NCBI GenBank assembly: GCA_030142905.1
Contig: JASJOG010000028.1
Coordinates: forward strand, 1,437,501 to 1,501,500
Direction of reading: 5' to 3'
DNA: 64,000 nt
From: Heliopora coerulea
Lineage: Eukaryota; Cnidaria; Anthozoa; Scleralcyonacea; Helioporidae
Shown here: piece by piece, positions 34,076-45,610 of the stretch
Position numbering within the stretch: the first letter of the stretch is position 1
Layout: every line of letters begins with the position of its first letter
The notes under the pieces: model-generated
What the model was told of the DNA's origin: nothing
Databases searched by the model: none
What the model saw: the letters and a program-made list of their open reading frames with translations, nothing else
Translations under genes and position numbers: made by a program

Positions 34076-34139
34076 TAATTGTGACTATATATGGTTTATT
34101 AAGAAGAATTATGATTTGTGAAATACAGACGTCCTAACT

Positions 34140-34560
34140 TGGAAAATATCCGCGGGAACAGAATCTCATCATCAAGTGGGATCAATGGTCGTTGATCACG
34201 AGTGTTAAACAAACTCTTCCTAGTCGAGTAAGAGAGTCCATTGAAGTGTTGAAACACAATGCCGTAGCACAAGAACGCTATCCACTGAGGGAATTTTGGA
34301 CCTCTGTATTTCGAAAATCACAATTCTCGTAAATAAGTCATAAATAATCAAAATAAAATTTTCTATGGTTTAAAATGAAATTCTGTGAATCAAATTAACA
34401 TCTTGGGAACAATCAATCACAGCTTTGTATGAAGTAGTCAAATAATCACGTACCATATGCACTTATCGTTAGTAAAATCGGTTGACGTGGTCAAATAATA
34501 TCAGTTATGCTCTGAAGACGTCCTGGACAAACAGGACGAAACCTCAACAATTAAAAATAA
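34140..34560 (+). mobile_element. Penelope-like element fragment with hammerhead-like motif
   Basis: The plus strand encodes the tail of a Penelope GIY-YIG protein around 34178-34320: LPSRVRESIEVLKHNAVAQE and then YPLREFWTSVF. About 180 bp later a hammerhead-like core appears: CTGAAGA (34512-34518), one unpaired base, stem GTCCTG/CAGGAC (34520-34525, 34532-34537), and GAAA (34538-34541). Such ribozymes are known in the terminal repeats of Penelope-like elements. RT is absent. Confidence 0.55.
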
Positions 34561-36238
34561 AAATGCATGTAAGTATCTACAAATTATGTAAAATAAGTCT
34601 TTTCAATTTCCTGGCTGTATGTTTCCCTTTACCCTAAAATCATGTGGCGTTAGCCAGATGAAAGTTACAAAAGTCTGATCCCGCCATGAAAAAGTTCAGC
34701 ATTCAAGTCTTTCACAGCAGGATCACATTTCAATGATTTTCCCAGGCTCAAGTGAATTTCTCATAAAATACTCTTACTGTATTTCGCAGTTGATGTCCTT
34801 GTCAGTGGCGTAACTGGCACGAGCCAGTAGGTCATGCGCACCCAGTAGGAACTGTTGTCCTCCTCTTGTCCCACCTTAATAAAGCTAGACTAAAAATTTA
34901 ACCAAAAGTTATCATGCAATTAATTACTCATCTTTCTAACATTGACAAATCACGATATTTTAATAACTGAGTTCAATAATATGGAGGCTTGTACGAATCA
35001 CACCATACAAACTTAATTTAGCGACCTTTCCTTTTTTTTTTGAGAATATGTTTTCAGCCCAGAAAACCATTTGCTAAAGCTCAGGCTGACATGAAAACAA
35101 AACCAATTGTTTGTGGTCACTTCTCCATATCAATTGTTCATTCAGTGATGTTAAAAGCTTCAGAGATTCGTTTGTCAAACCAACCAATGCTAACTTGAAA
35201 ATTACTTCGCCGCGGATTCCGCTTACACCTACTTTAGTATGGTACAAGTAGTCATTGTCTTTACTTATGGGCATATATCTATCCCTAAAATAATTACGAC
35301 ATCAATATCGATTATATACTGAACTGTAGCAGAACTATTAGAGCCATAAGATAATTTTTGATTGATTATTTGTTTTTTGTAACCATGTTAACAACAACAG
35401 TGTTTGAAATTTTGACATATTCTTTATGAATTCATAATTACGACGTGTTATCCTTGCTTCTCTGCCATGAATTTTCTTTAAAGTATCTACAAAGAAAGAC
35501 ATTCAGACATGGTATTCCAAAAAACCAAAGGGAAATATCAGACAAGGTTCTTTCGAAAGATTTCTTATAAGAAAATAAGTCGATTTAAAAATTTCTTTTG
35601 TGATGTGAAAAAGTTTGAAAAGATATTCTGTTTCGTTTAGATGCCGGTTTTAAAGTACCAATCACGTGTGTCGTAATTTTGTATATTCGCATTTCTGGAT
35701 TTTTTCGAATTAAAAAATTAAGATATTTTGCTTTTCAAAAATTTCATCTTCATGGAAATTTTCGTGGTCAAAGTTTGCAATTATGCAATTACCGGAAATG
35801 ACCTCAAAATGGGAAAGACTGAGAATTGTAGTAAGTGATTTACATAGCGCAAGGCAGGTTTCCGTTTGAAAAACTCGAATATTGTTTCGAAGAACTGCTC
35901 AGAATTTTTCGGATGCATGCAGAAACCGTTTATAGCTCGTCTTCTTCTTCCTCGAGTACGGGCTCCAGCTGAAAAGACTCAGGGACCCATGTAATTGAGA
36001 TCGAAGGGGGATGCACGACAAATTACTCATCAAACAATAATGCTAACGATAGCATCCAACCCTAGGAAGGAGAACCTTTGACGGACAAAGAATGGATGTC
36101 CCGTCATAACAAACAGAAAATTGCTGAAGAAGAGCGGTTAGAAGTATTTTGGAGTTGGTTATAAAGGTCCGAAACAATGGATAACTGGTATATGAGATTG
36201 TCATTACGTTTTTCTTCAGTCCTGAATGCATCAATATT
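34561..36238. other. gene-free stretch
   Basis: No supported exon, transposon protein or clear repeat. The open frame at 35074-35274 (minus) has no motif I know. Confidence 0.45.
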
Positions 36239-36241
36239 TTA

Positions 36242-36361
36242 GGCCCAGTTCAAACTTCAAACTTTACATGTGCTTAATCAAATGCAAATCAGTTTAAATA
36301 AAGGATTTTGCTCATTAACATTAGATTCGACACATGAAAAGTTCTACGTTTGAACTGGGCC
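36242..36361. mobile_element. 120-bp PIF/Harbinger-like MITE
   Basis: The ends are inverted (GGCCCAGTTCAAAC and GTTTGAACTGGGCC, 14 of 14) and the element is flanked by the 3-bp direct repeat TTA at 36239-36241 and 36362-36364. Short size, no coding capacity and a 3-bp TTA duplication fit PIF/Harbinger. Confidence 0.75.
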
Positions 36362-36590
36362 TTAGCACAATCCCTAGGTAAGCGAAGAACCAGGCGGGAA
36401 TCGTAAACTTCGAATAAATATAACTTACCAGCACAATACGTGGTTGTGTATTGTAAAACCAACTCAGTTGGTTTCACAATGACTTTGAAATACAGTCAAA
36501 ATATCACCCAAAATATCACCGCGCCTTTGTTTCCGTATTGTCCTGTTTATAACTTGAATATCAAACTAACAAGATGACGTTTTATGGATT

Positions 36591-36755
36591 ATGTTTTATT
36601 CTTTACTGAAGAGTCATGTTGTCTATTCTTTTACATATCAATGTTGTACCGAATTGTATGCGGATCAAACGACTCGCCATTTAGATACACTAATTTCAAA
36701 TCACTTAGGAATCGCTGCCATACTGGTAAAAGAAGTGTTAATTTTCCACCCTCTG
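36591..36755 (+). pseudogene. Penelope-like GIY-YIG endonuclease fragment
   Basis: The frame reads LKSHVVYSFTYQCCTELYAD and QTTRHLDTLISNHLGIAA. It aligns by eye with the GIY-YIG start of the element at 46877-47310 (RSHVVYKFTCRPCQVSYVG, ETCRRLHTRISEHIGI). The second tyrosine motif is changed (LYAD for YVGE), so it would be inactive. It stops exactly where the hAT element at 36756 begins. Confidence 0.6.
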
Positions 36756-39700
36756 CAGTGGTGTAACGGAGCTAGTGGGGGCCCTTAGGAGAATTTTGCT
36801 CGGGGGCCCCCGACCCCCCTCAGCTTAGACATACATTTCAAGACTTCAATGGACTGCTAGAGGTTATAGAGTCTGAAATCTGAATCAGATAAAAAGATAT
36901 TACATTTGCAACTGAACCTTCACAATACACATGAAATCATCTATTTGATGAAAGATAAGGAAAATGGAAAACAATAACATGTAGATATTAACACTAACGT
37001 GGCATGTGCAAGATCTAGTAAATGTACAGAGATAATTCTTATGGTCATGTTGAACCAAAATAATAAATTACTATACAACAGAGCTACTAACATAAATGCT
37101 ATTTTTACAAAATAGGCTGGTAGCAATGAAAAAATACAATGCCAATTCTATTTCTTTTGTATTATGACATTTAAAATGAACAGGACAAAGTATCTAAGCT
37201 ACATTTATGTCCACGTGAGACTGCATGACACAGTGTCCACTGTCGGAGAATATGTCCAAAAGGCAATATAATAAAACCCAACATTTACACTTTACAATTA
37301 CAAGCCAAACTGTTTGCTCCTACGTGCATTGAGACTTGCAAAACTGTTAATCAATTCCTTCTTATCAATTGATCTGTCCTTAGCTTTTCAATAGACAGAA
37401 TAGCCAAGTGGTCTAGTCTCTCTTGGCTCATTGTTGATCTAAGGTATGTTTTAATGAGCTTTAGTATGGAAAAAGACCGCTCTGCCGATGCCGCAGTTGC
37501 CGGGATTGAAACGAAGAAAACGAGTAGCTTGTACACCATTGAAAACGACGAAGTGACGCGATTTTCAAGCATCAATTTTATCACATCCAAGACACAGTCT
37601 TTTTCTTCAATTTCTTTTCTAAATTCGTTAACAAACGATCTGAGCTCTGATTCCAAGTCTTCGGTAAAATCAGTTGGATATTGACTCAGTATTGCCGCTG
37701 AAGCCCTTAAAAGGTCTTCCTGAGTAGCCTTTACCATACGTTTGAGAAATAAAATGTCAAATGTGGACGTTACCATGTCTTGACCCTCAAATCTTTGCCG
37801 CATTTGCATTAAAGCTGTATCTACTGTTTTATAAAAGACATTAACTTTAAACGCTTGTTCAGGATTATCTATATTTTCGTCATCACACAATTCACCATAA
37901 ACCTCTTCACCTTTCTTTTTCTCTTTTGTTCAAAATGGAGGGCAGCATCCCATGATATGGCCAATGCAGAAGCCGTTAGCACCACAGAGTCCCAAGAGTC
38001 CCGTAGAATTCTTAGTTCTGAAAGAGAGCAGCTTAAGAGCCTTGCAACAACTGAGCGATCAACTTTAGGAGACTGCATTTTACGTGAAGTGGAGTTTATT
38101 GCGTGGAGAATTCGTTCCCAAATAAGGATAAATAATACAAATTCATAACTGCCTAATTTTTCGTTAAGACATCTAGCCTTATCCCTTTCTTTTTTATTTG
38201 TCGATGTTAAAGACAGTCGCGTTAGAATCTTCATAATGTCCCGATATCCGTCGCGGACGGCACGAACTGCATCTATTCGCGAAGACCACCTTGTCACACA
38301 TAATTTCTTCAAAGTGAGAGATCCGCGAACAGCATGGATTCAAAGTTCTTCCCACCTATTCAACTATGACCCAAAGAAATTAAATACCTCACCCAATAGC
38401 CCAAAGAAACGTTCATTCTCCTGTATTGAGCTAACCGCATCATTTATTACTACATTCAAGTTATGACAACCACAGTGTACGAATGGAACCGGAGATTGGA
38501 CCATCTCTTTAATTGAACTTTGCACACCAGTGTGAATCCCGCTCATTACACAAACTCCATCATACCCTTGACCTCTTATCTTACAAAAAGACAAAGCAAG
38601 TCCTTCAAGAAACTCCTTCGCAGTAGAAGCTATACCCTCTGCCTTTGCATCATTTAATTTAACAAAACCCATGAAACTCTCAACCACTCTACAGTCTTCA
38701 CCCTCAACCTGTACCCACCTAACGACAACGCTCAGTTGGTCCACCCGTGAGATATCACTAGTCGAATCCAAAATAACAGACCAAAATGGTGCATCGTTGA
38801 TCTTTTTGACAAGTGATGACGTTACCGCATTTGCAAAAAGACTAATTAGCTCATTTTGAATTTTGGCACTGAGATATTTAGTAGCTTTAGCGAGAAGCGA
38901 AATAACTTCGGAAAGAACTTCATCATATTGTGCAACCAATGCACCGATGCCAGAAAGTTGCCCCCTTCACATATTCCGTCAGACACGGCTTCTCGGTGCC
39001 CCCTGAAAGCTAAACTTAACGATGCCAAAGTCAAGATGATTGACAGGATTCGTTCCAGGACTTTGACCCAAAACAGTGAATTCCGGCGTATTTCATTCTC
39101 GTTTTCTTCATCAAGAACTTTTCCAGATTTCCACCTTAGACAGACAGCGGATGTTTCTATGTGCAAAACTGACTTTTCGTGCCGATTGATCTTGGCAGAC
39201 ATATTATGAGGTAGAACCCGATACGCCGTTTATCCAAGCCTTTTGATTCTCGTAATTGTTGTTTGAAAGATCAGGAAATAGCCAACAAACCTCATAGTAT
39301 GGTTTTTTCATTTCGTTGGAATAACAAAGCCAGCCTCTTGGAACTGAAATATTATCGACAAATTTGTTGTAATACCTGGCATGGAAATTAGTGACCAATG
39401 TTCCTGCTTCATCTCTGTATTCAAAAGGGCCAGATGGTCTACATGGTCTATGGTTTAAAATCTCCATTTTTAGAGAGGCGTCGTTGATTGTCTCGCAAAA
39501 TTCGCCTCGGTCTGCTCGATAACGTCTCTATGAATCAAAATCAAACTGAGATCTTTCGCTAACAGAATTCAATCTTGAAGATGGATCACTTGAATGGCTG
39601 ATAGCGACACCATTTCCTAGTACTGGTGCAATGACAATGTTCTCTATGTTAAATGGCGCAATGCTCTCTTCTTTTTCTGTTGCTTCTTTCTCTTTACTCC

Positions 39701-40550
39701 GTCTATTATTTTCAGATATTTCAGGATTTTGCTTCCCATAATCTTCATTGCCATCACTGTGACTCGAGGAGGCAGGACAATCACCTTGAAGCCGAGTATC
39801 ACCTTGACAAATTCTTAATTCATCTTTCTTCTCAGTCTGAAGAAAAGACGATATGTTTCTCGTACTTGATGTGGCAGCTTCGATCCTACAATTTTCCTCT
39901 GCTCTTTTAAATGCACCAGGATTATACTTTCGTTTTAAATTTGAGGCCATAAATTAGTATAGGAAATAACACGGTTCGAGAATAATTAATGAAAAATGGC
40001 ACGCGTGTTTCGCCAAATATTTGCTTTACCGTCTGTAAAAGCTCGAGAAACAACAGCGCTGACTTCAGTAACTAAATACCACTAGTAAAAAAATTAAAAG
40101 TTAATTTCGATGTCATTAGCCAATCACAAATAAGTAAAATTGATTGAAATTGTATTAACAGCGAAATTACCATAACCAAACTGACGTCCTAGCAAAACAA
40201 ACGTCCACCGAACGTTGTGACCATCGTGTTCTTCGAACATAAAGTAGCCTTCAAAAACCGCTGACCAGAGTTCGGCCGGCGAATTGGCGCCTGAGATACA
40301 CTTATGTGATATACCGCATTATTTGAAATGGCAGCAACAACAGAAGAAATACGAATATCATTGTGAATAAAATGTTAGTGAAAATTACTCCCCTGGTTTA
40401 TCGTGTGATAGGAATCATAGGATATCATTTCTTCTAATTAATTTAAACTTTTAAAGTCATGACGTCATCATTGATTCATCGGGGGTCCCCTTTGAGGTCG
40501 GGGGCCCTTAGGAGTTGCTCTAACCTTGACCTTAGTCTGTTACGCCACTG
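36756..40550 (-). mobile_element. hAT DNA transposon
   Basis: The terminal inverted repeats are CAGTGGTGTAACGGA on the left and, in reverse complement, CAGTGGCGTAACAGA on the right (13 of 15). Subterminal stretches share gggggccc(c/t)taggag. The 3795-bp interior holds a decayed minus-strand transposase. The flanking octamers differ (accctctg, cttaccaa), so no target duplication survives; recombination or later loss of one flank is possible. Confidence 0.8.
37351..39950 (-). pseudogene. hAT transposase, ZMYM1/DUF4371-like, decayed
   Basis: 39528-39950 is the N-terminus with a basic start (ATG at 39948-39950). 39204-39467 holds a TTF-type region (PRGWLCYSNEMKKPYYEVCW). 38364-38939 is DUF4371 with FWSVILDSTSDISRVDQLS and CKIRGQGYDGVCVMSG. 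37869-38312 starts with the conserved LCVTRWSSRIDAVRAV. 37351-37890 ends with the dimerisation motif FFVSIPATAASAERSFSILK. Frame changes near 39203, 38930, 38340 and 37880 and a stop near 39528 break the protein. It is related to the transposase at 17089-19659 but clearly a different lineage. Confidence 0.85.
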
Positions 40551-41460
40551 CTTACCAACTGTTTGTGGCACTCTTAACACATATCAGGCTTCAAGGATAT
40601 TAATTATAGATAGGGACCTTATGAATTATGTAGATAAACTTGTACTCTGCCAATCAAACTTTTTTTGCATACAGTTGTTGTACAATGAAAGATTGCAACA
40701 ACCGAAGATGTAAAAGGACGAAGAAAAAACAAAAGAGAACAAAGCATAAAGTGTAAAAAAGCATGAAAGAGTAAATATTTTTAGACCTCATTCCAGTGCT
40801 GTACAAGAATATCTTGTTCATGAATACTTTGAAATGGTCATGGGTTATAGAAGTTAGATGGTCATTGACTTGGAGGAACAAAAGTTCAAACAAATTACTC
40901 AACATTTATTCTATATGACGCAAGATATAGTTTTGTCCATTGATATGAGCGATTAAGACACCCAAGCAATAGGCAACGCGCCACCTGCAGTGAGTTTGTT
41001 GGACGAATTCAAATGTCTCTGAAGTAGCGAGAGAAAAAAGTAATGCTTAAAAATCCGACAGGTAGCATCTAGGCCTTTGAAAATGGTGTCATTTGAATAA
41101 TTTGTCTCAAACGTCGTGTTCTCGTAAGAACTCGACTAAATTTAATCGACCGACATAATGATTTACAATTGAAAGACCGATAACAAACTGGGACAAATCT
41201 TTTGCACCTTTTTTAATTTCCTTCCCGATATTTTCAACTTAGAATCTAGCGACGCCTCGTCAAACTAATTCCCGGCATAAAACGATCAGAAAAGAATTGA
41301 AAATTAAATAACTCTTGCCCGCAAGTTGAAGTTTGATTAGGATTCCGTCGAAGCGTTAGTAGAAGTATTATGGAGATATACATCCCTACCCATAAATCAC
41401 AGCCAAAAAGTTTGTTCACATTAATATAGTACCGCCCATTGGTAAGCCATCTCACGTGAT
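40551..41460. other. gene-free stretch
   Basis: Nothing recognisable. The short frames here lack motifs and splice context. Confidence 0.45.
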
Positions 41461-41716
41461 TTCTACATTTCTATGAAGGGTTCAGTTGGATCTATTTCAA
41501 ACGTCAAGTCATTGGCGACTGTGGTATAATTTTCAGCAGAATTTCCAGTCACAGCTAAGTTTAGTTTAACTTCGTTATTGCTGAGTAAGAGACGTTCATT
41601 GTTTGTGTACGTGCCGGATGTTGATTGTGAATCGTTTACTAATGACACTTTTAACAGTTGATAAGATTTCTGTGTCGATATGTGAAAGTTTAACGTAATT
41701 TCTGAACTGTATAGGT
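41461..41716 (-). CDS. candidate terminal exon of an unidentified host gene
   Basis: On the minus strand, a pyrimidine-containing acceptor (aaacctatacag) is followed by an open frame of about 85 codons ending in TAG. The sequence alternates hydrophobic and polar residues as in a beta-rich domain, and contains a glycosylation-type sequon (NYT) and an acidic end (LTFEIDPTEPFIEM). No transposon family is recognisable. The upstream exons are not found, and the frame enters in phase 2. Confidence 0.35.
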
Positions 41717-42960
41717 TTAACAAGCGTTCTGAGAAACCTTATGAAATGATGGATGAATGTTGAATCCGTAAAAATTTTGATTATATATATTATTCATAGA
41801 CAAATGGACACGAAATTAAGATTCTTAAAGATGAAATTGTTCGTGAACTCTTGTATTAATGGCAATGACACTCACAGGAAGTTGTTAGAAAAGGTACAAT
41901 TCAAGAACTGTTATGAGAACGACAAAGTCAGCGCTATATTTAACTGAGACAGTGAACGTGGATTTGGTTCAATATAAGGTAGTCAGATTGTGAACGTAGA
42001 TTTGAATCATTACCATCGTCTTTTGAAAACGACAATGCGCGATATTAACTTAGTGAGACGCCAAAGCCAAATATACTCAATAGCTTACATTATTTACACG
42101 TAAACGGGTTAGTAATGAGTACATGGAAAGTTTTGGTTTTTATAGTTAGTTTGTTGCTTTACAGTTTGCTTTCAAACTAGTTGTCGACGGCGTTAGAAAG
42201 TTTCAGAAATCAGAACTGCACTAGTAGAACCAAATGGCCAATGATTCAACAAGCAAACTTAAGATACCCGCTCGCTTTTGAATATTTTATGATAATGAGC
42301 CGTATGTGGTCGACGCTATAACTTTCAGTCTTGACTCTGTCGAAGAAAAATGTTTTTCCAATGCTTTTTTTCATGTATATATGTACCAGCAAGAGAGATA
42401 TGGTCGAATTTGGAATACTCAAATGATCGGGTAAAGCTTGTAGTAAGAACTCACGTGCTTAGTTGATAATTTAATCACCCTAATGCTCGGTGCAAAACGA
42501 TGAGACGGAACTTTAAGTAGTGAATCTGTTTATCCAGCATTTGGTACTACTGCTCACTACTTACAAGCATGATGAAGTATATTCGTACGTCTGGGTTAGA
42601 ATACGACTTTGTGCGGACTGATATTGCGTTTCCTTGTCAGTTATTCTCGCAGACCAATGTTATACAGTGAAACGGTTAGTATCCTGCTGTTGTACTAATG
42701 AACTAACTTTAACCCAGTCACTGTCAAATGGTTTCATATTATACCAGAAGGCTACTTGAGGTTACTTTACAGGGCTCGAACCAAGATTTGGATTACTGGG
42801 CTGCTGTTTTATCAACTGGTTATCGAACTAACTGGAGCTAGTAATCTGGTTGAACCAATATAACTTGCACGGGAATTCTTGCGACCACTTAACACTTATG
42901 AGCGAGGATGAGCTGTGTCTCAATTCTAGACAAGGTCATCCTCAGGGTAACATGAAGAGG
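41717..42960. other. gene-free stretch
   Basis: No exon or transposon protein is supported. The last 80 bp (atgagcgaggatgag and atcctcagggtaac) belong to the SINE-like family also seen at 33.8-34 kb. Confidence 0.4.
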
Positions 42961-42965
42961 AAATT

Positions 42966-43240
42966 TTATTGTAAACCAATTGACTCGATAGCTCAATTGG
43001 TACAGTAGAGGACAGTAACCAAAACCAGGGACGGCGGAGCGGAATTACGAGTGGGGGGGCTTGAGATAAAAATACAGCATTTTGTATGCTTCTCTGGGAA
43101 ATTGCACAACAAGTGTTTTAAAGCGTAGTTGTTTCAACATTACATTTGGAAAAAAGTGGGGGGGCTACAGCCGTTGCAGCCCCCCCGCCTCCGCCGTCCC
43201 TGAAAACGTTGTGACTTCCAATCCCGTGCAGGTTAATTCG
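42966..43240 (+). repeat. tRNA-like SINE interrupted by a MITE
   Basis: The A-box-like gactcgatagctcaattgg (about 42982-43000) and the B-box-like gacttccaatcccgtgcagg lie on either side of a 177-bp insert at 43026-43202. Removing the insert and one aaaac restores normal tRNA-like spacing. Confidence 0.6.
43026..43202. mobile_element. 177-bp MITE with 5-bp target duplication
   Basis: The ends are perfect 13-bp inverted repeats (CAGGGACGGCGGA). The direct repeat aaaac flanks both sides (43021-43025, 43203-43207). The interior has G-rich and C-rich runs next to each end. The termini look hAT-like, but a hAT would leave 8 bp, so the superfamily is open. Confidence 0.7.
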
Positions 43241-43288
43241 ATTTTTTCAAGTTGACTGTCGCAGTGTGTGGGTCTGCCGTAAAGGTGT

Positions 43289-43406
43289 TATATTTCTTTG
43301 TTGGGCAACTTGACCTTCTCAAATTGTTCTATAATATTATAAAAGCTTATATTTCTTTGTTGGGCAATTTGACCTTCTCAAATTGTTCTATAAAATTTTA
43401 AAAGCT
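43289..43406 (+). repeat. tandem duplication of a 59-bp unit
   Basis: Two adjacent units share tatatttctttgttgggcaa, then ttgaccttctcaaattg and ttctataa. They differ at a few positions. No function is evident. Confidence 0.75.
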
Positions 43407-43713
43407 TAGCCGATCTTAAAATATCAGAATTTTAAAATATCACATTAACGTCTCTTAAGTGTAAGTTACGCCGTACTGTGATGTCATGCATGAAACACGA
43501 GGGACAAAATCAAACGTTGATAGGTGTTATTATCTAAGATAATTACATATTTCAAAAATGTTTCCACAAAGTTATTGTTACAATACTTATAATATTATAC
43601 AAATTATATATGGAACATTGTACTTCCAATAATGAAAATTTAAAACTAATAAACTAAATCTACTAAAACCTACGAATGCTTAATTTAAGAGGACCGTTAA
43701 AATTTATTTGCAG

Positions 43714-43992
43714 CTATAGACGAGGACATGATAAAAGTGTTTTTAAACCGGTACGATTCGTTCTATACCGGAGTATACTAAAGGGTTGTATGTGCATTAA
43801 CGTATACGTCGGATCGTTACAGTCTAATAACAATTTGTAAAGGCGATGGTGTTTATCTCTTACAATTTTGGTAAATAACATATTACATATATCGTCATGA
43901 TGAAAGGTCAGCTCTTTAAGATTTGCACTATTCAATTGGTCTTGATAGGCTAAGATTGAGGCAAATAATGGACATTGCTCTTTACTGTACAT
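43714..43992 (-). pseudogene. possible LINE polymerase C-terminal fragment
   Basis: The 92-codon frame ends in ILRYRTNRTGLKTLLSCPRL, which resembles the basic C-terminal ends (arginine/asparagine-rich, then a short hydrophobic tail) of several LINE polymerases. HHRLYKLL is also compatible. No RT core is present, so the call is weak; it could be a host exon. Confidence 0.3.
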
Positions 43993-44675
43993 GTTCTAGT
44001 TCTTGCTTTAGGGACCTTAAGATCTACGAAGTCAACTTCAATTACACGACCTTCGAAATAAATAAATTCTTCACCTAAAATAAAAAGAATGAATAAAGCA
44101 CGGTGGTCAGTTAAGTGTGGTTTCTTTAAATGCTGAAATTTTCAAAGACGGCGTCATTCAAGTTGACATCCAAGATCTTGAGGTCCTTATTATTCGAAGG
44201 ATGAAAATAAAGGCCCAGCAAAAAATTCGTAAGACAGGCATATTTGTGTCAAAAGGTTTATTTAGATCTAACGTTTTGTTCCTTAAGACGCAACATCATC
44301 AGAGAATGAAACTTAATACGATAAAACAATCACTAAAATATTAGGTCCTTATTACGTATTTAGAGATGCTATAATGGAACATGGGTGATTCACAATCGAG
44401 AATTGATCAAATAGAACTAATATAAAATAATCTTAATTTCGAAGTGAAATCACTCTGTGAAGGTTATAAGATTATACGAGAAGCGATCCGATATGTATTG
44501 CTCCATCAATTTATTATATGAATACATAATGATGGCAGACTTGAATATGACTTCCACTTGCCGAGTTTTGATTATCGTATTGGGATTCTAAGGCGTGGGA
44601 TTCCAGTGTAGATAGCTTCGATAAAACAGCGGCGTTCTTGAAGTTATACACTATCTAAAAGATAGAAAAAAAACG

Positions 44676-44711
44676 TCTCGACGTTTCGGGCGAAGGCCCA
44701 TCGTCAGGAGA
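44676..44711 (-). ncRNA. hammerhead-ribozyme-like motif, left terminal repeat
   Basis: It is the inverted partner of the motif at 45361-45400. On the minus strand it has TCTC, CTGACGA, stem II GGGC/GCCC, GAAA, GTC and GAGA in order. The unpaired base after CTGACGA is U here and A in the partner, while stem pairing and core residues are the same. That pattern looks like structural conservation, though both repeats may share one recent ancestor. Confidence 0.55.
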
Positions 44712-44860
44712 TTAGTAGCATGGAATACAAAAACACGTATGCCTTTATAGTAAAACTAAAAAAGTGTGTCACGTGACAAAAATGAACCAATAGAATGAAT
44801 GTGGTCAAAACAAACACAAAACAAAGAAAGGGAAAAGCACATGACAAACTATATGTGAAA

Positions 44861-45277
44861 CTAGAGAGCAAAAAGGGCGAAAAATAGCGTGTGGATAGAA
44901 AATAATAATGTGGGATAGCGAAGGAAGGTGAGATGATGAAATAAAGTATTTAGAGAACTGAATGTAAGAAAATCGCTCGTTGATAACATGGGGTGGAGTG
45001 TTCCAAGTTTGGAAATGAGACGCATTTCCTGACTTTTGCGGCTATCATTGCTACAGGAAACGGGAACTAAAGCTCGAATTTGCATATCCGAAAGGCTATG
45101 ATTAGCACTGTTAAAGTGCCTGGCAACAAGCTGATTAGCATCGTCCTTAGTAACAGCACAACGATGCTCCCCAAACCTGTCTCTCAAAATTCTTCCAGTT
45201 TCTCCAATGTAGAGTATAATAATATAATTTGTCATGTGTTTTTCCCTTTCATTGTTTTGTGTTTGTTTTGACCACAT
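44861..45277 (-). pseudogene. Penelope GIY-YIG endonuclease domain, truncated
   Basis: The frame includes YIGETGRILRDRFGEHRCAV followed by VARHFNSANHSLSDMQIRAL, the GIY-YIG core and the conserved stretch after it in Penelope-like proteins. The reverse-transcriptase domain that should precede it is absent. The first residues and the last about 20 residues read into terminal-repeat sequence. The endonuclease would nick target DNA in an intact element. Confidence 0.75.
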
Positions 45278-45360
45278 TCATTCTATTGGTTCATTTTTGT
45301 CACGTGACACTTTTTTAGTTTTACTATAAAAGCCCACGTGTTTTTGTATTCCATGCTACT

Positions 45361-45400
45361 AATCTCCTGACGAAGGGCCTTTGCCCGAAACGTCGAGAAG
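45361..45400 (+). ncRNA. hammerhead-ribozyme-like motif, right terminal repeat
   Basis: Stem I strand TCTC (45363-45366) pairs with GAGA (45395-45398). The core has CTGACGA (45367-45373) and GAAA (45387-45390). Stem II is GGGC (45375-45378) with GCCC (45383-45386) and a 4-base loop. The cleavage triplet would be GTC (45392-45394). Stem III is only two pairs with no loop, and one extra base sits between CTGACGA and stem II. Minimal stem-III hammerheads are known from Penelope-like elements; activity here is untested. Confidence 0.55.
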
Positions 45401-45610
45401 TTTTTTTTTGTCTATCTTTTAGAGAGTGTATAACTTCAAGAACGCCGCTGTTTTATCGTATTGGTAGTAGTTCCCGAACCTACAACGTCGATCTACAGTT
45501 TAACTCGGGTCATATGTACATTAAGTGCGAAAAATTTCGGTTAACATTCAATATTTGTTAATACTTGCGCGAACTTTATGTGATTTTCCAGGTAAATAGT
45601 TAAACTTATC

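Larger units (their letters stand above)
44619..45458 (-). mobile_element. Penelope-like element with inverted terminal repeats and two hammerhead-like motifs
   Basis: The 840-bp element has long inverted ends. The outermost 33 bases (cgataaaacagcggcgttct and onward to atacac) match at both ends, and similarity extends inward about 200 bp through cgacgtttcgggcgaagg and attctattggttcattttt. Between them lies the C-terminal part of a Penelope GIY-YIG protein on the minus strand. RT is missing. Each end carries a hammerhead-like motif pointing outward. Its right end is 152 bp upstream of the start codon of the death-domain exon. Confidence 0.8.

Noticed and set aside
44230..44330. Third hammerhead-like motif on the minus strand (CTGATGA near gttgcgtcttaag)
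   Set aside because: The GAAA element is AAAA here and stem II pairs poorly. It is probably a decayed Penelope end at best.
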